From Telopea speciosissima (lineage: Eukaryota; Streptophyta; Magnoliopsida; Proteales; Proteaceae), in assembly GCF_018873765.1 (NCBI RefSeq), contig NC_057919.1, forward strand, positions 19,508,698 through 19,572,697: 64,000 nucleotides of DNA, read 5' to 3'. Numbering within the stretch: position 1 is the first letter of the stretch; each line of letters begins with the position of its first letter. This document shows, piece by piece, positions 57,952 to 64,000 of the stretch. The notes beneath the pieces were generated by a model, which searched no databases, was not told the origin of the DNA, and was given only the letters and a program-made list of their open reading frames with translations. Both the position numbers and the translations under genes were made by a program.

Positions 57952-58794
57952 ATGCTAGGCTTGTCACAGGCTACCTATATAGACAAAGTCCTGGCCATAT
58001 TTAGTATGGAGAACTCCAAGAGGGGAAGTGTTCCCTTCAGACATGGAGTCAGTCTTTCCAGATCTCAATGTCCTCAGTCTCAGACAGACATTGAAGAGAT
58101 GAAGAGGATTCCTTATGCCTCAGCAGTAGGGAGTCTTATGTACACTATGTTGTGTACGAGGCTGGACATTTGCTATGCAGTAGGTATGGTAAGTCATTAT
58201 CAATCTAACCCTGGACGCGAGCATTGGAGTGCTGTCAAGAATATCCTCAAGTACCTGAGAAGGACTAAGGAATATTTCTTGGTTTTTGGATCTGATCAGT
58301 TGTCAGTATTGGGATACACTGATTCGGATTTCTAAACTGACAAGGATGACAGAAAATCTACGTCTGGGATGGTATATCTAATGGGTGGAGGTGCCATTGT
58401 GTGGCGGAGTGCGAAACAAAAGTCTACAGCCGATTCTACTACCGAAGCAGAATACCTTGTAGCTTGTGATGCAGCAAAAGAAGGTGTTTGCCTGAGGAAA
58501 TTCCTATCAAATTTGGAGGTAGTCCCTGATCTTGTCAAGGGCCCTATTCCCCTGTTATGTGACAACAGAGGGGCCATTGCACAAGCTAAGGAGCCTAGGG
58601 CTCATCAGAGGAACAAGCACGTGCAGCGGAAGTATCACCACATCAGAGAGATTATCCAGCAGGGTGACGTGAGTATCTCTAAAATGGACACAACTGAAAA
58701 TGTGTCTGATGCCATGACAAAGGGTTTGTCACCCGGAGTGTTTGAGAAACACATGGAGGGCATGGGTTTAAAATGTATGGGAAATTGGCTTTGA
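57952..58794 (+). pseudogene. Copia RNase H region
   Basis: The frame continues after the A-run with YTDSDF, a TAA at 58333-58335 and then GMVYLMGGGAIVWRSAKQKS, DSTTEAEYLV and LLCDNRGAIAQAKEPR. It ends at a TGA before the purine tract, as expected. Confidence 0.9.
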
Positions 58795-58810
58795 TGTACA
58801 AGTGGGAGAT

Positions 58811-60528
58811 TGTTGGACAAGTGTGTGTCCATCAAACCCGGTTCGATTCGGTTCAACCCGGTTCACCTTTGTATTGAAAATTTATACATTTTAGTTTAAT
58901 ATTGTCACATGCGATATAAACTTTTTGAGCATTATGTGTCCGTAAGTTATACTTAAAATGGTAGTCACGACTAGGGTTTGGGCTGGACACCCTTATCATA
59001 TGGTCGTCGCATTGGGTATGCCTAGACATGTGATGTCAGCGTACGAATGCGAGTGCTCACATGTTTGATGTGTGCATTGGCGAAGAATCTACTTTGTCGA
59101 TTCCCTCATGTATTCTTGCCGGATGTAGGAAGGGATAGACATGTGTCACTGACACCCTGTACCTGAGGGAACCCTGTCACTACAAAGTGTGATCACATTC
59201 TTTGGTTCATCAATGACTGAGACTCAAGCGAGTCAGAGCCGGTGTTCTGGGAATGCGTGAACACTTTGTGAGTGAAGGAGTTATCCAACATGGTCACCAC
59301 TGCCTGATTGGGGAACACCAAGATAGAGACTGTCTGTGCATGGTCGGATCAAAATCTGGATCTAGTGCCGTTTTAGAAATGGTTTTGCAAAAATCTATTT
59401 TACATAAAATGATACATTATTTATAATTATTTGAACAAAGTGTTTTATCGAGTTTTGTTGGACCCGATCAGATGCACAGACGCTCTTATATGGACATGTA
59501 CTATGGATTGGGGTTTGGTAGTACATGTGTACATGCCCTAGATTCCATAATGATGGTGTTGATTAGTGGGGGGTTGTATATGACAAATTGTTATCATATA
59601 GGGAGTTATTTGGAATTTGCTAATTTAATTAGCTCTTTATTTAATTAATGGATTTGGTGCTAATTGTAATTATCCATTAATAATTAAATAAAAAATCTAA
59701 TTAATACTTTCCCTATTAGATTCTGCTTCTTCACCTGTGTAGTACTTTGAGTTTAAACAGAACTGCCAGACTGAGAGAGAGAGAGAGTCAGACTCTCATT
59801 AGGGCTCTATTAAATCTATCTAGGATTTAATTAAACCCTATTATTATAAATAGGGGACCAACATGCAGGAGGGAGAGGAAGCTCTCCACGTTTTTTGGAG
59901 CAGACACTCTCTCTCCTACATTTTTGGTTTCTCTCTCTCTCCCTCTTGTGATCTCTCTTCTTTTTCTTGCTTCTCTCACCTGTGTTTGAGAGTTAGGGTT
60001 TGTGAAACCCTAGATCTGTGCTGAGGAGTTTGAGGGCATCTGGGATTGGCATGTAGAACCTTGGTAGCACCATTGGAGGTTCAGATCTGTTTGCTTGGAG
60101 CGCTCACTGGAGGAAGAACCACTGTCTATTGGAAGAGCAATACTTGAGGCTTACCAGATTAGCAGTTATTTATTAATTCTTTCTGTTCATTGATTATTAA
60201 TATTTATAGGATGCGAAAGAAACTCGAATCGATTAATTTTCGCTGCGCATTCGAGTGTGGGATGGATCCCTCTTGCCATGTGATGGACTAGAGACGAATT
60301 TCTCCGTCCCTATTGTGATAATAAATTTTATGGGACGCAATAGGGAAGGAAAAACCCTAATAGGGATGCACCAGGGTTCTCATGGGCAACCATGGGAAAC
60401 CCTAAAATTTAATGGGGCACCCATGGGATACCATGGGATAACCCAGGGTGTGCAAAACCCTAATTTTTCTGTATATTGGTTTCCCTAGGGAACCATGGTT
60501 TGATCCATGGACCGTTGTTTGACCAACA
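58811..60528 (+). repeat. 3' LTR of the Angela-like element
   Basis: 1,718 bp, starting TGTTGGACAAG, next to the purine tract. Confidence 0.92.
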
Positions 60529-60533
60529 AAAAC

Positions 60534-61480
60534 TTCACAGGCCCTCATCCCTCCCCAAGAATCAACATCAAATTGACTGACTGATTTGGTGGGCTTCCTC
60601 CATATGCTCCAGCAACTAATATTCTCTACATTCCAAAAGGGTTCTAAGAAACCATGAACAAGGGTGTGAAAGGCTAGGTTGGAAAATAAAAAGGAAACAA
60701 AGTAGGACTTAAGGAACTATTGATATGGCTAATAAACTCGGATTTCAAGTAAGAAATTAATAGAATATGGTAACAGAATATCAACCAATGAATTTCAGAT
60801 CAATCTGGATTGAAATAAACAAAATGGGATAAATTGCTTCTAAAACAGGGTATTGCCAGAGAAAGTACAGAACTTGAAATTGCTGATGAGAATTTTGAAG
60901 AACGAACAAGGGAAATTAAGAAAGGAAGAGAAAGTAAGAGGCAAGGGTACTTGAAAGATCAGTGTGGTTCGCTATGCATCCACTCAGCTCTCAATTGCAG
61001 AAAAACAAACTTTTTTTTACCTGTAAATTCTTACAACCAACCCAATTCCTCTTTTCATGGAATCGTTGTCTACCGTGCAACAAAATTGATGGAATCTTTC
61101 GGATGTACATTCCCATAGCTTCGATAGCAATACCACCAGGCCAACTTCAGGATTTTGTCGGTGGGTGACAGCAGGGTTGGGGTGGGAGCAGGGAACTGTA
61201 GGGGGAGGGAACGGAGGAAGGGGGAGCCGGAGCTGAAGCCAGTGAAGAGAGAAGAGGGAGAGCCGGAGGGGAAGGAGAAACCGGAGACAGAGAAGAAGGG
61301 GGAGAAGGAAGAAATTACAAAAAAATACCCTATCATAAAAAATTGGTAGAGGGTGTGGATGGGTAAATAAATCCGGTTACAATTATATCTTGTAACCGGG
61401 TTGGTTACGAACAGATTAACCCATAAAAGGCAAAAAAAAAAAAATCTATGAGGATAGAAAATAAAAGAAAAAAATAGTAA
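60534..61480. other. Unassigned flanking DNA
   Basis: No gene. A GA-rich stretch (61190-61310) and a GTAACCGGGTTGGTTAC motif (about 61385-61402) are present. Confidence 0.35.
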
Positions 61481-62095
61481 ATTACAGGGACTTCCCTTTT
61501 AACTTTGATAACCTCAGAGAACATCCCTGTGTTTGAAAAAATCACAATCGACCCACTATGGTAGACACGGTTAAGTAGAAACATGAAATGACTCTTACAT
61601 CTAATGTATTCAGAGGGGTCGAGTTACCGATTTGCCCTTATTTTTACCATTACTCTCTTCTTCTTCTTAGAACACCACCGCCCACCCATCCTCTGCAAGT
61701 CTGTAAACCTACCTCCACCCCTGCAACTCAGCCCCACCCCCAGCCCTTATTCTCATGGACCCTACCACATGAGAATATTTTGTATAAACATCAAAACATG
61801 ACTTATCATTCAGGAATACAAAAGTTGCAATGTCTGTAATTCATGATTGACCCTATCTACCACTAGGATTGTTCGAACTTATCAATCAGTGCAACCAAGG
61901 GGTACAAAGTGAAACCCTCATGTCTGTGTTGGTTCAGGTGATCTTTCTCAGTGAGATCATAGCTTTCTCTTGCTCTAACACTTTTAAACTCTTGATCTTA
62001 TCAACGATCTCCTCCTCTTCCGGCAACATTAGGTTCAGAGTCTCGGCAACATGGGGTTCACTGTTTCCTTGGAGCTGGTGTAGAAGTGAGTTAAT
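61481..62095. other. Repeat-derived DNA, possible TIR-element left end
   Basis: TTACAGGGACTTCCCTTTT at about 61483 has the look of a Mutator-like terminal region, but no partner was confirmed. On the minus strand 61920-62060 includes LPEEEEIVDKIKSLKVLEQE, a coding-like fragment I could not assign. Confidence 0.3.
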
Positions 62096-62099
62096 ACCA

Positions 62100-62279
62100 A
62101 GTTAGATAGATAGAGAGAGACTATGGACGGTGCCAGGAGGGATCTCAGCCACTGCAACCTGAGTGTCGCGGTAGTACGTGAGGGCGTCAACGGCGGTGTC
62201 GTGTTTGAAGCTGGTTTGGTTTGGGGTTGTGGACGAGGATCTGGAGGTTTAAAGTGATGTTAAAATCGATTTTGAATTG
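62100..62279 (-). pseudogene. LEA_2 (late embryogenesis abundant, NDR1/HIN1-like) gene fragment
   Basis: On the minus strand the frame gives KIDFNITLNLQILVHNP and, after a one-base frame change near 62220, SFKHDTAVDALTYYRDTQVA followed by EIPPGTV. This is the order of the LEA_2 domain, whose members include desiccation-protection proteins and membrane NHL proteins. It is a fragment of about 60 residues without the usual N-terminal TM segment or C-terminal half. The frameshift makes it a pseudogene, possibly captured by a transposon. Confidence 0.6.
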
Positions 62280-62335
62280 GGGAAGTTGGACTCGTGGTGA
62301 GATACCGTCATGGTGGAGGAGAGTGTAGATCCCAG

Positions 62336-63340
62336 GTTGACACTGAGAGGGGGGGGTGAATCAGTGTTCATAAAAAATAATCCCTAAATTCCAACCCTGT
62401 GTTGATGTCGATGTAGAAGACTTCAAGCAAACCTGATTGGCCGGGGCAGTCCCGTAATTATCAATTCCACAACACACATGCACGTCCACCTCGCAACCAC
62501 TGTGTGGCTAGGTCTACCAGACAGTGCACCCCACTCTGCAGATCAAACACACTCCAATATATGCAATGGAAAGTAAAGTAGACAAGACACCAAATTTACG
62601 TGGTTCAGCCAAACTGCCTACGTCCACGGAGCAATACCATACCCAGGGTTTCGTATATTGCTCAATACGCTACTCAAATTTTTTACTGCAACAACAGCCC
62701 AAGAACTACATTCTTTGTTTCGATTTGTGCAACAACACAAACGAGGGCAACAACCCCTTCTCCAATCAAGCCTCAACTTGAATGGTATTACAATCCATCA
62801 ATTGAGAGTACAAGAATGTAAAACCCCCCAATACAAGACCCAACATTAGGGTTTTCACACAGTCTAGGGTTCCAACAGAGCAAACAACCTAGAACATAGA
62901 AAAATAGGGATTTACAGAATTAGATTACCTCTTACAAAGTAATCCCAACAATCATGAAGCCTTTGATGCATAGAAATCATGTCTGTGTACGCTCCACTGT
63001 TCAAACCATCTTCAATACGGAGTCATCGAGCATAAAATAGTGATATCATCAACTTTCTGTGCTCAAACGATGTTGCAACTCCTTCCAATGGCTTCCTCTC
63101 GAAAAAAAACTCAATTTCAAAACAAAACTTCGTCCCATTTGGACATCGGATGGCCAAAATACGGCCTTCCAAAGTTGAATGCTCCAAAAATTGATAACCA
63201 GTGGCAAATCCGTAAATAAAGAGATTCTTCGTGACAGACTGTGCACAAAAGGAAAAACGCGTCAGAGATTTTCACACTCTCTTCCTTCATAAGAAATAGG
63301 GGTGATGTCATGCCAACATCACATTTCACTACACCGTAGT
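62336..63340. other. LTR-like repeat fragment
   Basis: GACACTGAGAGGGGGGGGTG at 62340 and ACGTGGTTCAGCCAAACTGC at 62599 are phrases I associate with plant retrotransposon LTRs or leaders, but no pair, primer site or target repeat was found. Short frames here have no domain. Confidence 0.4.
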
Positions 63341-64000
63341 TTAAATTACTCCCCCCTTCCCTAGATTATGCTCTAATGACAAACCCCTCCCCTGGGTTTT
63401 GAGTAATGACTCTCCCCTCCCCTGCATTCCCAAGATTCTATCAACCATACCCATTCCGTTAAAAAGGGCTGTTAAGTGATAGAAAAAGACTATATTACCC
63501 TTTTACAGTTTATCTAAAAACCCTATTCTAACTTCTCTCTCCTTGCTCTATCGTCTCCCACCTGTGGAAATGAGAAAGTGACGATGGAGAGTGCATCTTC
63601 CACCTGCTGAAACAACCATTACCGCAACAACCTGCAACTCATCTCTCTGTGCAACTGCTTGGACGTGCATCTTCCATCTCCGCTTGGACCTGCAACCAAC
63701 TCCCATCTCGGTTATTCTCTCACGGCTTGGACCAAAAAAGATGAGTGGAAAGTGGAAATTTATTGGTGAAAATGGCACTCCACAACATCCACCTGCTCAA
63801 AGACAGATAAAAGATACGTTTATAACTATTTTGAGTGCGTCTCTTTCTCACCATCACTATCAAAACGTTTCTTTCAGAAGCCCAGACCCAGAAAATCAAC
63901 AAATTAATGCCAGACGATTAGAGTTTCCATTCCATGCATGTACTGGAGGTAAGAAATTTACAGTAAACTCTTCATTTTTATAGGAGAATGAATTTAAAGC
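63341..64000. other. Unassigned, possible TIR-element edge at 63350
   Basis: CT-rich phrases (CCCCTCCCCTGGG, CTCCCCTCCCCTGC) at 63350-63430 recall Mutator-like ends. A + frame (63591-63983) has no recognisable domain. The window ends here. Confidence 0.3.

Larger units (their letters stand above)
51303..60528 (+). mobile_element. Full-length Copia retrotransposon, Angela-like, TSD AAAAC
   Basis: LTRs of about 1.7 kb (51303-53017 and 58811-60528) start TGTTRGACA and end GACCAACA. AAAAC flanks the element at 51298-51302 and 60529-60533. The initiator Met-tRNA primer site TGGTATCAGAGCC lies at 53021-53033, and the purine tract AAGTGGGAGAT is just before 58811. A long non-coding leader (53034-54861) precedes gag. 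Integrase, RT and RNase H follow in Copia order. The long LTRs and domain phrasing ([19 protein letters not shown]) are typical of the Angela/Tork group. All frames are broken by stops and at least two frameshifts. Confidence 0.94.

Noticed and set aside
51298..60533. Functional Copia element
   Set aside because: At least eight in-frame stops and two frame changes.
63591..63983. 130-codon + strand frame at the window end
   Set aside because: No domain recognised; sequence resembles repeat-derived DNA and its upstream part is CT-rich.
1..64000. tRNA, rRNA genes or CRISPR arrays
   Set aside because: None seen; the only tRNA-like signals are SINE boxes near 18400 and retroelement primer sites, and tandem repeats lack spacer structure.

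Overview
This is nuclear DNA of a flowering plant. Host coding sequence is sparse and carries plant introns; the rest is dense transposon sequence (Copia, Ty3/gypsy, LINE, SINE, small hAT-like elements and an old pararetroviral copy). I cannot name the species. The very long introns and high repeat load would fit a large-genome eudicot or magnoliid, but that is only an impression.

Two host genes are supported, both on the minus strand. (1) A RING-H2 E3 ligase of the MBR1/MBR2 (RHG1A/HIP1-like) type. The large N-terminal coding exon is at 2628-4421, a probable 5'UTR exon lies about 11 kb upstream near 15416-15830, and the RING exons were not found and probably lie left of the window. (2) A NAC transcription factor of about 298 aa in three exons: 49136-49636, 30979-31218 and 30196-30351. 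The splice sites keep one frame throughout. Its first intron is about 17.9 kb and is filled with nested mobile elements.

Layout. 1-1.7 kb: decayed gypsy gag and the start of a 3' LTR. 2.6-15.8 kb: the MBR-type gene; its long first intron carries a LINE stub (6411-6704), a complete non-autonomous LTR element (7140-9728, TSD ACAAG), a second LTR-like insertion (10821-11831) and two tiny CATAGTTGTC elements. 15.9-30 kb: intergenic, with a hAT MITE, a SINE, LINE stubs, a 1-kb hAT-like element (21571-22599), a foldback, a Copia remnant and a LINE 3' end. 30.2-49.7 kb: the NAC gene; its intron holds a full-length Copia element (32277-37425), a Copia LTR fragment, a pararetrovirus remnant split by two hAT-like insertions (one of which carries a third), and an inverted pair of gypsy-type LTR sequences. 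51.3-60.5 kb: a full-length Angela-like Copia element with 1.7-kb LTRs and a perfect AAAAC TSD. 60.5-64 kb: repeat-derived sequence with a frameshifted LEA_2 gene fragment and an LTR-like piece.

The most interesting structure is a set of small hAT-like elements with 8-bp target duplications. Four share CATAGTTGTC-type ends (39589-41809, 42099-42833, 12138-12231, 12531-12667). Two others have different ends built from reiterated short motifs (21571-22599 and 40499-41671). One of these shares an internal core of about 230 bp with the CATAGTTGTC elements despite unrelated termini.
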